A DNA stretch of 64,000 nt from NCBI RefSeq assembly GCF_000383415.1, contig NZ_KB911260.1, positions 178,937 to 242,936 of the forward strand. The letters are read 5' to 3'. The position numbers were made by a program, and so were the translations under genes. The notes beneath the pieces are model-generated. The model ran no database searches, had not been told where the DNA came from, and saw only the letters and a program-made list of their open reading frames with translations. The DNA is from Hyphomicrobium zavarzinii ATCC 27496 (lineage in GTDB: Bacteria; Pseudomonadota; Alphaproteobacteria; Rhizobiales; Hyphomicrobiaceae). Each line of letters begins with the position of its first letter. Position 1 is the first letter of the stretch. Of the stretch, positions 26,681-36,271 are shown piece after piece.

Positions 26681-28297
26681 CTACGCCTCGGGGAAAAACT
26701 GGAAGACCCACGTCTCGGTGAGGGCGCGCTCGCCCTGGCGGAGGAAGACGCGGATGTCCACGGGCTCGGAGCCTTTCGCCTCGATGTCGAACAGTGCGCG
26801 CCAGCGTTCCCGCTGATCGACGACCGGATGGCTGTAGGCGTTGCTGATCTCTCCGCGCGACGGGGTGACGACCAGCTCCACGCCATCGTTGCGGCCGATG
26901 CCGCGGAATACGGTGCCCTGGAAGTCGATCACGAACTTCGTGACGCCTTCGGGGCGCTTGTGTCCCGGACGGCCGCCGAGGCCGGTCCAGGTTGCGGTTG
27001 CCTTGGCGAGCGCGCTCGGGAACGGAATCTCGTCCACCCACTTGAGGCGATAGTGATAGCGCCGTTGCTCACCGGCCCGGAACGGCTCCTTGGGGCACCA
27101 GTAGGCGGCGATGTTGTCGTGGATCTCGTCGTCTGTCGGGATTTCGAGAAGCTGCACCTCGCCTTCGCCGAAGCTCTCGATGGGCTCGATCCAGACCGAC
27201 GGACGGCGCTCGTAGAAGACGCTGTCGTCGAGATAGTGGACGAAGTCGCGGTCGCGCTGCAGAAGGCCAAAGCCGCGGATGTCGCGGTCGACGAAGGCGT
27301 TGACCATGACGCGAGGCGGATTGTTGAGCGGGCGCCAGATGCGCTCGCCCGCGCCGGTCCAGATGGCGAGCCCGTCCGAGTCGTGAATCTCCGGGCGCCA
27401 ATCGACCACCTGGCGGCGGCTCGTCTCGCCGTACCAGTACATGCTCGAGAACGGCGCGATGCCGAGGCGTGCGATGTCGCGGCGGGCGAACAGCTCGGCC
27501 TCGATCTCCATGTCGATGCGCGCGACGTCGCGCTTGTCGGTGGTGCGCCGCGCCTTGATGCGGTAGGCGCCGGTTACGCTCGGGCTGTCGAGTAGAGCGT
27601 AGAGCGTGAGGCCGTCGTCCTGGGGAGCGCTGCTGTCGAGCCAGAACTCGGTGAAGCGCGGAAACTCCTCCGGCGTCTGCATGCCGGTGTCGATGGCGAG
27701 GCCGCGGGCGGAGAGACCGTACTGGTTGAAGGGCCCGGACGTGCGGAAGTAGGACGCGCCGAGGAAGGCGAGCCAGTCGGTCTTCTGGTCAGGGGCCATG
27801 ACGCGGAAGCCGGCGAAGCCGACGCCGTCGGGCAGCTCGCGGGCCGGGTGATCGGGCGGGCTGTCGAAGAGGCTCGCGCTGTAGAGCACCTCCTGCGCTT
27901 CGCCACCGCGCGCCAGGTGGATCTTCACCGGATCGGGCGACATGCGGCTCAGGTGGAAGAGCTGGACGGGCAGGCGATGCGCCGGATCGAGCATCAGGCT
28001 CATCTCGGGGCGAAAGCGAATGGCCTGATAGGCGTCGTAGTCGATCCGGTAGAGGATCTCGGGCACGACCTTCGGCGTCGGCTCCCAGGCCGCCTTTGCC
28101 ATGTCCTTCGCGCGGTCCTGGAGGATCGCGAACGAGAACGGTTTAGGAGCGTCGAGGCTCAAGCCGTTGTTTGCTGTGCCTGCGTCGGCTGTTCCGGCGC
28201 TGGCCGTGCCGACGACATTCAGTTTTGCGGTCAAACCTGCCGCTGCCACTCCGGCAAGGATCTGCCGCCGATCGAGCTCCGAGCGCTTCACAGTCAT
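26681..28297 (-). CDS. Periplasmic glucan biosynthesis protein, OpgG/OpgD (MdoG/MdoD) family
   Basis: 538 residues with a twin-arginine type signal (RRQILAGVAAAGLTAKLNVVG), as in E. coli OpgD. The body matches the MdoG/OpgG fold: a large beta sandwich (KPFSFAILQDRAKDMAK, IDYDAYQAIRF, RLPVQLFHLS, GVGFAGFRV, SSMYWYGETSRR, RDFVHYLDD) and a C-terminal Ig-like domain (VRVFLRQGE-type end). These proteins act in synthesis or length control of osmoregulated periplasmic glucans. No opgH-like glycosyltransferase is nearby. The Tat-type signal favours OpgD-like; without phylogeny I leave the symbol open. Confidence 0.93.
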   Translation of the reverse strand: MTVKRSELDRRQILAGVAAAGLTAKLNVVGTASAGTADAGTANNGLSLDAPKPFSFAILQDRAKDMAKAAWEPTPKVVPEILYRIDYDAYQAIRFRPEMSLMLDPAHRLPVQLFHLSRMSPDPVKIHLARGGEAQEVLYSASLFDSPPDHPARELPDGVGFAGFRVMAPDQKTDWLAFLGASYFRTSGPFNQYGLSARGLAIDTGMQTPEEFPRFTEFWLDSSAPQDDGLTLYALLDSPSVTGAYRIKARRTTDKRDVARIDMEIEAELFARRDIARLGIAPFSSMYWYGETSRRQVVDWRPEIHDSDGLAIWTGAGERIWRPLNNPPRVMVNAFVDRDIRGFGLLQRDRDFVHYLDDSVFYERRPSVWIEPIESFGEGEVQLLEIPTDDEIHDNIAAYWCPKEPFRAGEQRRYHYRLKWVDEIPFPSALAKATATWTGLGGRPGHKRPEGVTKFVIDFQGTVFRGIGRNDGVELVVTPSRGEISNAYSHPVVDQRERWRALFDIEAKGSEPVDIRVFLRQGERALTETWVFQFFPEA

Positions 28298-28570
28298 ACT
28301 TTCTTATTTGTGTCGTCGTTGAGCGTTTCCCCCGGCTTCCCTACCGCAGAACGCGGAGGCTGGCCAGCGGCGGCCGCGGCATTTGGCCCTCCGCCGCCTG
28401 CCGCCGGGGAGGGGCGCAGCCCGAAAAATGTGCAGCCGGACGTGGCGAGACCGAGGGTGCACGGACGACTAAGACCTTGCAATCGCCTGTGCATCGCAAC
28501 ACTGGACTGTTTATAGATGAAGACCGTAAGGATAGAGAAACCGACGGGTTGGGGGGCAACGAGGGGAGTC

Positions 28571-29719
28571 ATGAGCCGCTACTTCAAGGTGCTCCGCGCA
28601 GTCTTGGTGCTGACTGTGGCAAATTTTGTGTGCGCCGCACCGCTGTTCGCCCAGGGGCCGCCGGCCCCTGCCGTGACCGTTGCAACGCCACTCGCGAAAA
28701 GGACGACGACCTGGGACGAGTATTCCGGCCGTTTCGAAGCGGTGGAAACCGTCGAGGTGCGCCCCCGCGTCTCCGGCTTCGTCGACAAAGTACATTTCAA
28801 GGACGGACAGATCGTCAAAGCGGGCGATCCGCTATTCACCATCGATCCCAGGCCGTTCGAGATCGCAGTGGAGAGCGCGCGCGCCGAGATCTCGCGCGCC
28901 AAGGCGCAAGTCGCGCTGGCGTTGAGCGAGGTGGAGCGCGCGGCGCCGCTGGTCAAGTCGGGCGCGGTGACCGAGCGTGACTTCACGCAGCGCAGCGCCA
29001 ACCTCAACGTGACGGAAGCTCAGCTTCAGGTCGCGGAAGCCAATCTCAAGGCGGCCGAGCTCAATCTCGAGTGGACGGTTGTGACGGCGCCGATCTCGGG
29101 ACGCATATCGGATCGCAAGGTCGACATCGGAAACCTCGTGATCGGCGGATCGCAGGGCACGACGCTGCTCACGACCATCGTCTCGCTCGATCCCATTCAC
29201 TTCGTGTTCGATACGTCGGAGGCCGACTATCTCAGGTATGCGCGTCTCGGCCTCGCGGGCGAGCGCACGTCCTCGCGCGACACGGCGAGCCCGGTTCGCA
29301 TCAGGCTCGCCGACGAGAGCGACTGGGCGCACGAAGGCCGCATGGACTTCCTCGACAACCAGTTCAATCCGCGCTCGGGAACGATGCGCGGACGCGCCAT
29401 CATCGCCAACAAGGATCAATTGTTCTCGCCAGGCATCTTCGCCCGGCTGAGATTGTTCGGCGGCGAGATCGACGCTCTATTGCTGCCCGACAGCGCGGTC
29501 GTGTCCGACCAGATGCAGAAGATCGTGTTCGTGGTGGGTGACGACGGGGTGGTGAAGGCCGCGCCGGTGACGCTCGGTCCGCTGGTCGAAGGCTTGCGGG
29601 TGGTGAAGGGCGGCATCAAGGCGACGGACAAGGTCGTGCTCGACGGGCTCGCGAGCCCGTTCGTAAGGCCGGGTGCGAAAGTCGTGACGCAGGCCGGGGA
29701 GATCAAAACCGTTCCGTAA
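28571..29719 (+). CDS. RND efflux periplasmic adaptor (membrane fusion protein)
   Basis: 382 residues with a signal peptide (ending LFAQ). Lipoyl/barrel-sandwich halves flank an alpha-helical hairpin (about residues 95-160; ESARAEISRAKAQVALALSEVERAAPLVKSGAV, cut short here). A beta-barrel domain follows (IHFVFDTSEADYLRY) and a membrane-proximal domain. It links the inner-membrane RND pump encoded next to an outer-membrane channel, which is not encoded in this window. The ATG at 28571 has GAGGGGAG upstream; the frame continues back to 28517. Confidence 0.94.
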   Translation: MSRYFKVLRAVLVLTVANFVCAAPLFAQGPPAPAVTVATPLAKRTTTWDEYSGRFEAVETVEVRPRVSGFVDKVHFKDGQIVKAGDPLFTIDPRPFEIAVESARAEISRAKAQVALALSEVERAAPLVKSGAVTERDFTQRSANLNVTEAQLQVAEANLKAAELNLEWTVVTAPISGRISDRKVDIGNLVIGGSQGTTLLTTIVSLDPIHFVFDTSEADYLRYARLGLAGERTSSRDTASPVRIRLADESDWAHEGRMDFLDNQFNPRSGTMRGRAIIANKDQLFSPGIFARLRLFGGEIDALLLPDSAVVSDQMQKIVFVVGDDGVVKAAPVTLGPLVEGLRVVKGGIKATDKVVLDGLASPFVRPGAKVVTQAGEIKTVP

Positions 29720-29820
29720 GGACACGGCCGTCGTCTTTTTTTCGTCATTCCGGCGCGTTGCGAAGATCCTTCGGGGGATCGGCGAGCAGATCTAGGGGCG
29801 GGTGCCCGCGGAAGAGTTTC

Positions 29821-32800
29821 ATGCGCTTTTCTCACTTCTTCATCGATCGACCGATCTTCGCCACCGTGCTCTCGGTGATCCTCACGATCGTGGGCGTGAT
29901 CGCGGGTGCCGCGCTGCCGATCGCAGAATATCCCGAGATCGCACCGCCCACGGTGAACATCTCGGCCTCCTATCCCGGTGCGTCGGCGGCGGTGATCGCG
30001 GAGACCGTGGCCGCGCCCATCGAGCAGGAGGTGAACGGCGTCGACAATATGCTCTACGTCGTGTCGCAATCGACCGGTGACGGGCGGTTGTCGATCAGCG
30101 TGGTGTTCAAGCCGGGCACCGACATCGACCAGGCCCAGGTGCTGGTGCAGAACCGCGTGTCGATCGCGGAACCGCGCCTGCCCGAGGACGTGCGGCGCCT
30201 CGGCCTCACGGTGCTCAAGGCCTCGCCCGACCTGATGATGGTCGTGCACATGATCTCGCCGGACGGCTCGCGCGATCAGCAGTACATCTCGAACTACGCC
30301 ACGCTCTACATCAAGGACAGGCTGGCGCGTATCGACGGCATCGGCGACAGCCGCGTGTTCGGCGCGCGCGACTACTCGATGCGCGTCTGGCTCGATCCGG
30401 CGAAGGTGGCCTCCCGCGATCTCACGGCCTCGGAGGTCGTGGCGGCGATCCGGGCCGCGAACCTGCAGGTCGCGGCGGGCTCCATCAACCAGCCGCCCGC
30501 GTCCTCGCCGGGCGCCTTCACGCTCTCTGTGCACACGCTCGGGCGTCTCTCGACGGTCGAGGAGTTCGAGAACATCGTCGTGCGTGCGGAAGAGGGCGGC
30601 GAGGTGGTGCGCGTCAAGGACGTGGCGCGCGTGGAACTCGGCTCGCAGGACTATACGGTCAACGCCTATCTCTCGAACAAGGTCGCGACGGCGGTGGTGC
30701 TATTCCAGCGTCCCGGCTCCAACGCGCTCTCGACGGCTGCTGCGGTGAAGGCCGAGATGCAGACGCTGGCGAAGGATTTTCCGCCGGGCGTGGGTTACAC
30801 GATCGTCTACAACCCGACAGAGTTCATCCAGTACTCGATCGACGCCGTGGTGGCGACGCTGATCGAAGCGCTGATCCTGGTGGTGCTGGTCGTCATCCTG
30901 TTCCTTCAGACCTGGCGCGCGGCGGTCATCCCCATCATCGCCATTCCGGTGTCTCTCATCGGCTCGTTCGTGGTGATGGGCGCGCTCGGGATCTCGTTCA
31001 ACTCGCTCTCGCTGTTCGGGCTCGTGCTCGCGATCGGCATCGTGGTGGACGACGCGATCGTCGTTGTCGAGAACGTGGAGCGGCGGCTCGCGGAAGGCCT
31101 CGCGCCGAAAGAGGCCGCGCATCAGACGATGGACGAGGTGGGTGGCGCACTGATCGCGATCACGGCGACGCTGATCGCGGTGTTCCTGCCGACGGCCTTC
31201 ATCTCCGGATTGCAAGGCACCTTCTACAAGCAGTTCGCGATCACCATCGCGGCTTCGACCGCCATCTCGTGCTTCGTGTCGCTCACGCTGTCGCCTGCGC
31301 TCGCGGCGCTGCTGCTCAAGCCGCATTCCTCGCATCATGAGAAGCAGGGGCTTCTCGCGCGCATTCTGGGCGCGCCGGTGCGCCTCTTCTTCCGCGGCTT
31401 CAATGCTGCATTCGACGGCCTTTCGCATGGGTATGCGGGCCTCACTGGCCGGCTGATCCGGCTGCCGCTGATCCTGCTCGCGCTCTACGGCGGGCTTCTA
31501 TTCCTGACCTACGACCGGCTCGCGAAAACGCCGACGGGCCTCATCCCGCAGCTCGATCGCACCTACTTCATTACGGTGTTCCAGCTTCCGCCGGGATCTA
31601 CGCTCGATCGTACGGACGCGGTGGTGCGCAAAGCCTCCGAGCTGATGCTTAAGCGGCCGGGCGTCTCGGATGCGGTGGCGTTCGCGGGTTTCGACGGCGC
31701 GACATTCACCAATGCGCCGAACACGGCTGTGATCTTCGTGCGGCTCGCTACATTCGAGGAGCGGCTCAAGGCGGGCATCACCAAGGATCAGATCCTGGCC
31801 GACCTGCGCGGGCAGATGGCGACGATCAAGGAAGCCTTCGCGTTCGTGCTCGAGCCGCCTTCGGTGCCGGGCATCGGCACGGGCGGCGGCCTCAAGGGCT
31901 ATGTGCAGGACCGCAGCGGGCGCGGCTATCACGCGCTCGAAGGCGCGGCCTGGACGGTCGCGGGCGGCGCCGGGCAGGTGCCGGGCATCGTGCAGCCGTT
32001 CACGCTCTTCAACACGCGCACGCCGCAGATCTGGGCGGATATCGATCGCACCAAGGCCGAGCAGCTCGGCGTGCCGATCGGGCGCGTGTTCGATGCGCTC
32101 TCGATCTACATGGGCTCGGCGTTCGTGAACGACTTCAACATCCTGGGGCGCACCTACCGGGTGACGGCGCAGGCGGACAATCCGTTCCGCGAGACGTTGC
32201 GCGACGTGGCGAACCTCAAGACGCGGAGTGCCTCCGGCGACATGGTGCCGCTCGGCTCCGTAGCGACATTCTCGGATACGACGGGTCCCTACCGCGTTCC
32301 GCGCTACAACCTGTTCCCGGCTGCGGAGGTGCAGGTGGGGCTCGCGCGCGGCTACTCGTCCGGCCAGGGTATCCAGGCCATCGAGCACATCGTCGACTCG
32401 GCGCTGCCGTCCGGGTTCGGCTTCGAGTGGACGGAGATCGCGCTGCAGGAGAAGCTCGCGGGAAGCACGGCGGTGGTGGCGTTCGGCCTTGCGGTCGTGT
32501 TCGTGTTCCTGGTGCTGGCCGCGCTCTACGAGAGCTGGCTGTTGCCGCTCGCCGTCATCCTGATCGTGCCGATGTGCATTCTCGCGGCGATGCTCGGCGT
32601 CAACTACATGGGCCTCGACCGTAACATCCTGGTCGAGATCGGCCTCGTGGTGCTCGTCGGTCTCGCTGCCAAGAATGCGATCCTGATCGTCGAGTTCGCC
32701 AAGCAAGCCGAGGACGCGGGCATGAGCCGCTACGAGGCGGCGGTGAGCGCGGCGCGGACCCGCTTGCGGCCCATCCTCATGACATCGCTCGCCTTTATTC

Positions 32801-32997
32801 TCGGCGTGGTGCCGCTGGTGCTGGCCACGGGCGCGGGCGCGGAGATGCGCCAGTCGCTCGGCACGGCTGTGTTTTCCGGCATGCTGGGCGTGACGCTGTT
32901 CGGCCTGATCTTCACGCCGGTATTCTACGTGGTGACCAGCAAGCTCGCCGGGCGGGGGAGCAAGGCGGACGAGGCGGCGGGCACGGCGGCCGAGTGA
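29821..32997 (+). CDS. Multidrug efflux RND permease (HAE1 family)
   Basis: 1058 residues, standard for AcrB/MexB-type pumps. N-terminus MRFSHFFIDRPIFATVLSVI; twelve membrane helices in two halves with two large periplasmic loops. The proton-relay aspartates are in GIVVDDAIVVVENVER (helix 4) and the Lys in VGLAAKNAILIVEFA (helix 10). It pumps hydrophobic or amphiphilic compounds out of the periplasm using the proton gradient. It forms an operon with the adaptor gene 101 bases upstream. No TetR-type repressor or outer-membrane factor is adjacent. Substrates cannot be predicted from sequence alone. Confidence 0.96.
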   Translation: MRFSHFFIDRPIFATVLSVILTIVGVIAGAALPIAEYPEIAPPTVNISASYPGASAAVIAETVAAPIEQEVNGVDNMLYVVSQSTGDGRLSISVVFKPGTDIDQAQVLVQNRVSIAEPRLPEDVRRLGLTVLKASPDLMMVVHMISPDGSRDQQYISNYATLYIKDRLARIDGIGDSRVFGARDYSMRVWLDPAKVASRDLTASEVVAAIRAANLQVAAGSINQPPASSPGAFTLSVHTLGRLSTVEEFENIVVRAEEGGEVVRVKDVARVELGSQDYTVNAYLSNKVATAVVLFQRPGSNALSTAAAVKAEMQTLAKDFPPGVGYTIVYNPTEFIQYSIDAVVATLIEALILVVLVVILFLQTWRAAVIPIIAIPVSLIGSFVVMGALGISFNSLSLFGLVLAIGIVVDDAIVVVENVERRLAEGLAPKEAAHQTMDEVGGALIAITATLIAVFLPTAFISGLQGTFYKQFAITIAASTAISCFVSLTLSPALAALLLKPHSSHHEKQGLLARILGAPVRLFFRGFNAAFDGLSHGYAGLTGRLIRLPLILLALYGGLLFLTYDRLAKTPTGLIPQLDRTYFITVFQLPPGSTLDRTDAVVRKASELMLKRPGVSDAVAFAGFDGATFTNAPNTAVIFVRLATFEERLKAGITKDQILADLRGQMATIKEAFAFVLEPPSVPGIGTGGGLKGYVQDRSGRGYHALEGAAWTVAGGAGQVPGIVQPFTLFNTRTPQIWADIDRTKAEQLGVPIGRVFDALSIYMGSAFVNDFNILGRTYRVTAQADNPFRETLRDVANLKTRSASGDMVPLGSVATFSDTTGPYRVPRYNLFPAAEVQVGLARGYSSGQGIQAIEHIVDSALPSGFGFEWTEIALQEKLAGSTAVVAFGLAVVFVFLVLAALYESWLLPLAVILIVPMCILAAMLGVNYMGLDRNILVEIGLVVLVGLAAKNAILIVEFAKQAEDAGMSRYEAAVSAARTRLRPILMTSLAFILGVVPLVLATGAGAEMRQSLGTAVFSGMLGVTLFGLIFTPVFYVVTSKLAGRGSKADEAAGTAAE

Positions 32998-33235
32998 CCG
33001 GCGCCTCCTGGCCGGGCGGGCGAGGGGAAAGCTTGATCTCCGACCGCCGCCCCTAGTATATGTGCCCATCCTGGCGCGGCCTTTGGCTCCCGAACCGGGC
33101 CGGCATCCCTGTTAACGCTGGTCCTTCCGGGCCGGGCCGTGAGGTTCCCGGCGCTCGGTTGACGTGAGCTACGCGATTGATTTTGCGTAGACTTCATGTT
33201 CGAGGTCGCTACGATCTCAGGCGATCAAGCTCTAG

Positions 33236-33320
33236 GCGGGCGTGGCGGAATTGGTAGACGCACTGGATTTAGGTTCCAGCGGCGAAAGTCGTGGGGGTTC
33301 AAGTCCCTCCGCCCGCACCA
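33236..33320 (+). tRNA. tRNA-Leu (anticodon TAG)
   Basis: 85 bases including CCA. Acceptor gcgggcg pairs perfectly with cgcccgc. The anticodon stem ctgga/tccag has loop tttaggt (TAG). A long variable arm (cggcgaaagtcg), typical of leucine tRNAs, is followed by the T-arm gggggttcaagtccctc. Confidence 0.96.
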
Positions 33321-33403
33321 GGGTCGGAAGCGAGGATTTTGAGGGTTTCGCCCCGCGAGGGGCATTCGAGAGTTGAACGAGCGAGCGAAGGCAGCAGGAC
33401 GTC

Positions 33404-34759
33404 ATGCAGGTTACGGAAACGAGTTCAGAGGGCCTCAAGCGCAAGCTCAAGGTCGTGGTCGGGGCCGATGAGCTCGGCGAGCGCTTCAGCGCACATCTCG
33501 ACAAGATCAAGGATCAGGTGCAGCTCAAGGGCTTCCGCAAGGGCAAGGTGCCGATCGCGCACATCAAGAAGGTGTTCGGCCGCTCGGTGATGAACGACGT
33601 GCTGCAGGAGACGATCCGCGAGACCTCGAACAAGGCGATCGTCGACCGCAAGGAACGCCCGGCCATGATGCCGGACATCGCGCTCGCCGAGAACGCAGCA
33701 GCGATCGAGAGCGTGGTCGAGGGCAAGGCCGACCTCGCCTACGAGATGAGCTTCGAGGTGCTGCCCGAGGTGGCGCTCACGGATCTCAAGTCGCTCAAGC
33801 TCGAGCGGCTGGTTGCGGATGTCGACGACGAGCAGCTCGACAAGGCGCTCGGCGAGCTGGCTGAGCGCAACCAGACGTTCGCCGCCGAGGAAGGCCGCGC
33901 CGCCGAAGAGGGCGATCGCGTCACCATCGATTTCAAGGGCACCATCGACGGCGTTGCCTTCGAGCGTGGCGAGGGTGAGAACCTGCAGCTCGTGATCGGC
34001 AATGCCGGGTTCATCCCGGGCTTCGAGGAAGGCATCAAGGGCGCCAAGAAGGGCGAGAGCCGCGACGTGAAGGCGACGTTCCCGGCCGAGTATCCGGTGG
34101 CGGATCTTGCCGGCAAGGATGCCGTGTTCGCGATCACGGTCAAAGAGGTCGAGAAGCCCGTCAAGACCGAGATCAACGACGAGTTCGCCAAGGCTCTCGG
34201 CACCGAAGGGCTCGACAACCTGAAGGAGCTCATCTCGGCGCAGATCAAGCGCGAGCTGGATCAGGCCTCCCGCATGAAGCTCAAGCGTGAGCTGCTCGAC
34301 GCGCTCGAGACGGCGCACACGTTCGAGCTGCCGCCGACGCTCGTCGAGCGCGAGTTCGAGGCCATCTGGAAGCAGGTGACCGAAGGGCTCGCCCGCGAGA
34401 ACAAGACGTTCGCCGACGAAGGCAAGACAGAGGACGAGGCGAAGGCCGAATACCGCACCATCGCGGAGCGCCGCGTGCGCCTCGGCCTGGTGGTCGGTGA
34501 GATCGGCGACAAGAACAAGATCGAGGTCACGCAGGACGAGATGCGCCGCGCGCTCATCGAGCACGCCCGCCGCTTCCCAGGCCAGGAGAAGAACGTCTAC
34601 GAGTACTTCGAGAAGACGCCGGGCGCGCTACAGGAGCTGAGAGCGCCGATCTTCGAGGACAAGGTGATCGATTTCGTCATCGAACTCGCGAAGCCGGCCG
34701 AGAAGAAGGTGTCGCGGCAGGAGCTGCTCGACAGCCTCGAGAAGGTCAGCAACGCCTGA
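33404..34759 (+). CDS. tig: Trigger factor
   Basis: 451 residues, the ribosome-bound chaperone that receives nascent chains. The N-terminal ribosome-binding domain covers about residues 1-145 (signature region GFRKGKVP, GRSVMNDVLQE). The FKBP-type isomerase domain is at about 155-245 (GDRVTIDFKGTIDG, GFIPGFEEGIKGAKKGE). The C-terminal helical arms reach the end. It heads the quality-control block tig, clpP, clpX, lon. The usual tig-clpP-clpX order is kept, but with 400-base gaps, so each gene may have its own promoter. Confidence 0.97.
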   Translation: MQVTETSSEGLKRKLKVVVGADELGERFSAHLDKIKDQVQLKGFRKGKVPIAHIKKVFGRSVMNDVLQETIRETSNKAIVDRKERPAMMPDIALAENAAAIESVVEGKADLAYEMSFEVLPEVALTDLKSLKLERLVADVDDEQLDKALGELAERNQTFAAEEGRAAEEGDRVTIDFKGTIDGVAFERGEGENLQLVIGNAGFIPGFEEGIKGAKKGESRDVKATFPAEYPVADLAGKDAVFAITVKEVEKPVKTEINDEFAKALGTEGLDNLKELISAQIKRELDQASRMKLKRELLDALETAHTFELPPTLVEREFEAIWKQVTEGLARENKTFADEGKTEDEAKAEYRTIAERRVRLGLVVGEIGDKNKIEVTQDEMRRALIEHARRFPGQEKNVYEYFEKTPGALQELRAPIFEDKVIDFVIELAKPAEKKVSRQELLDSLEKVSNA

Positions 34760-35038
34760 GGCGGATTGTTTCCGCGCGCCGAGGCGAGCGGGAAATAGGC
34801 TGTGACTTGATTGCAGGCGCTACGTTCCGGACGGTCCCGTCCCGAGCGTTGCGCCTGTGATTTTGAGGTGGTTGCCTCCGTGAGGCGCGCGTGCCTTCTG
34901 CGTGGGTTACCGTTGCGCACACCACATGCCGCCGGGGGGCTTGAAGTCACGCTCCGCTATGCTGATCTGATGTCTCTGCTGCCGGCCGATTCGGCGGTGC
35001 CGGGCCTCGACTCGTCCTCGAGCGGGGCCTAGTCTTTT

Positions 35039-35062
35039 GTTTGATCGGGCTTCTTGTCGGAA
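35039..35062. repeat. Direct repeat copy 2a
   Basis: Matches 35108-35131 at 23 of 24 bases (core TTGATCG-GCTTCTTGTCGGAA). The two copies are 69 bases apart and part of the same dispersed element as at 23460. Confidence 0.6.
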
Positions 35063-35107
35063 TGCCGGGCTGCCTCGAGAGGGGCTGGTGTTCTGGAAGC
35101 AATCTGA

Positions 35108-35140
35108 GTTTGATCGTGCTTCTTGTCGGAAAACCGCTTC
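35108..35140. repeat. Direct repeat copy 2b
   Basis: Second copy of the repeat at 35039-35062. Its 3' part (35114-35140) also matches 23460-23486 at 25 of 27 bases. It lies about 60 bases upstream of the clpP start. Confidence 0.6.
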
Positions 35141-35198
35141 CATTCCGGTCCTTGCCGGGACAGGCTTTTCCCGAAGCACTCTGAGGAGCTAAGACCCC

Positions 35199-35846
35199 AT
35201 GCGCGATCCCGTCGCTACTCTCACCGGTTCCTTCTGGCCCATGGTCGTCGAGCAGACGGCTCGCGGCGAGCGGGGCTATGACCTGCCTTCGCGGCTTCTC
35301 AAGGAGCGCATCATCTTCGTGACGGGTCCGGTCGAGGATCAGATGGCCGCGTCGATCTGCATGCAGCTTCTCTTCCTGGAGGCGGAAAACCCCAAGAAAG
35401 AGATCTCCATGTACATCAACTCGCCTGGTGGCGTGGTGACTGCCGGCATGGCGATCTACGACACCATGCAGTTCGTGAAGCCGCCGATCGCGACCCTGTG
35501 CATCGGCCAGGCCGCCTCGATGGGCTCGCTGCTGCTCTGCGCCGGCAACAAGGACATGCGCTATGCGCTCCCGAACGCGCGCATCATGGTTCACCAGCCC
35601 TCGGGCGGGTTCTCGGGCCAGGCTTCGGATATCGAGCGGCATGCCGAAGACATCATTAAGATGAAGCGGCGTCTGAACGAAGTTTACGTCAAGCATACGG
35701 GGCAGCCGTATGAGACGATCGAGCGGACGCTGGACCGCGACTACTTCATGACTGCCGATCAGGCCAAGGATTTCGGTCTCATCGACCGCGTGCTCAACAA
35801 GCGCGACGATGTGGACACCAAGGCTGACGAGGCCAAGACGACCTGA
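35199..35846 (+). CDS. clpP: ATP-dependent Clp protease proteolytic subunit
   Basis: 215 residues. Serine peptidase of the Clp family that forms the 14-subunit degradation chamber. The catalytic triad is visible: Ser in [10 protein letters not shown], His in MVHQPSGG, and Asp downstream (DRDYF). A short N-terminal stretch ([19 protein letters not shown]) is likely processed. TGAGGAG-like bases precede the ATG. It works with ClpX, encoded next. Confidence 0.97.
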   Translation: MRDPVATLTGSFWPMVVEQTARGERGYDLPSRLLKERIIFVTGPVEDQMAASICMQLLFLEAENPKKEISMYINSPGGVVTAGMAIYDTMQFVKPPIATLCIGQAASMGSLLLCAGNKDMRYALPNARIMVHQPSGGFSGQASDIERHAEDIIKMKRRLNEVYVKHTGQPYETIERTLDRDYFMTADQAKDFGLIDRVLNKRDDVDTKADEAKTT

Positions 35847-36271
35847 TAGTCTTTGTTTGCAGGGGTTTGGGAGCGGCGGTGTGCCCCACCGTCGCACCCG
35901 GCCCGGTTTCCGGCCACCCCTTGCAGACTTTGCTATGCTTGGTCGAGACAGGCCCACCGGCCGCGGCGACCGTGCCGGGCCCCGGGTTGGGTCCACGCAA
36001 GGTTGGCAGGATATTGTTGCCCTCTTAACCGGTTTGATCCGTTCGACTTTTCGGCATCAACTCTGTGGTAATCAGGCCGAAAGGTTCAGACGGGGACGGG
36101 AGAGGCATTAATCGAATCTTGATCTCGGGAACGCTAGCGTGTTGAGATCGGGTGTAACAGTTTCGTGTACCTCGCGGCGGGCTACGCCGTAGACGCTCCG
36201 AAAGGCCTTTGCCGGCCTTAATTAATCCGGATCTTCCGGGCGTACTTCCTGACTGCGGGTGAGAGAACAGA
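35847..36271 (+). other. clpP-clpX intergenic region
   Basis: 425 bases without a credible gene. A 6-bp inverted repeat (gatctc at 36121-36126 with gagatc at 36144-36149) is the only structure noted. The length suggests that clpX has its own promoter. Confidence 0.4.

Larger units (their letters stand above)
34760..35198. other. tig-clpP intergenic region with repeats and a hairpin
   Basis: 439 bases without a convincing gene. It contains a GC-rich stem (34814-34820 with 34851-34857) followed by a short T-rich stretch, perhaps the tig terminator, and two copies of a 24-base direct repeat (35039-35062 and 35108-35131). The remainder is presumed clpP promoter. Confidence 0.5.

Noticed and set aside
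35809..36111. 100-codon + strand frame overlapping the clpP end
   Set aside because: Arg/Gly/Pro-rich composition typical of a shadow frame in GC-rich DNA; starts inside clpP; no ribosome site.
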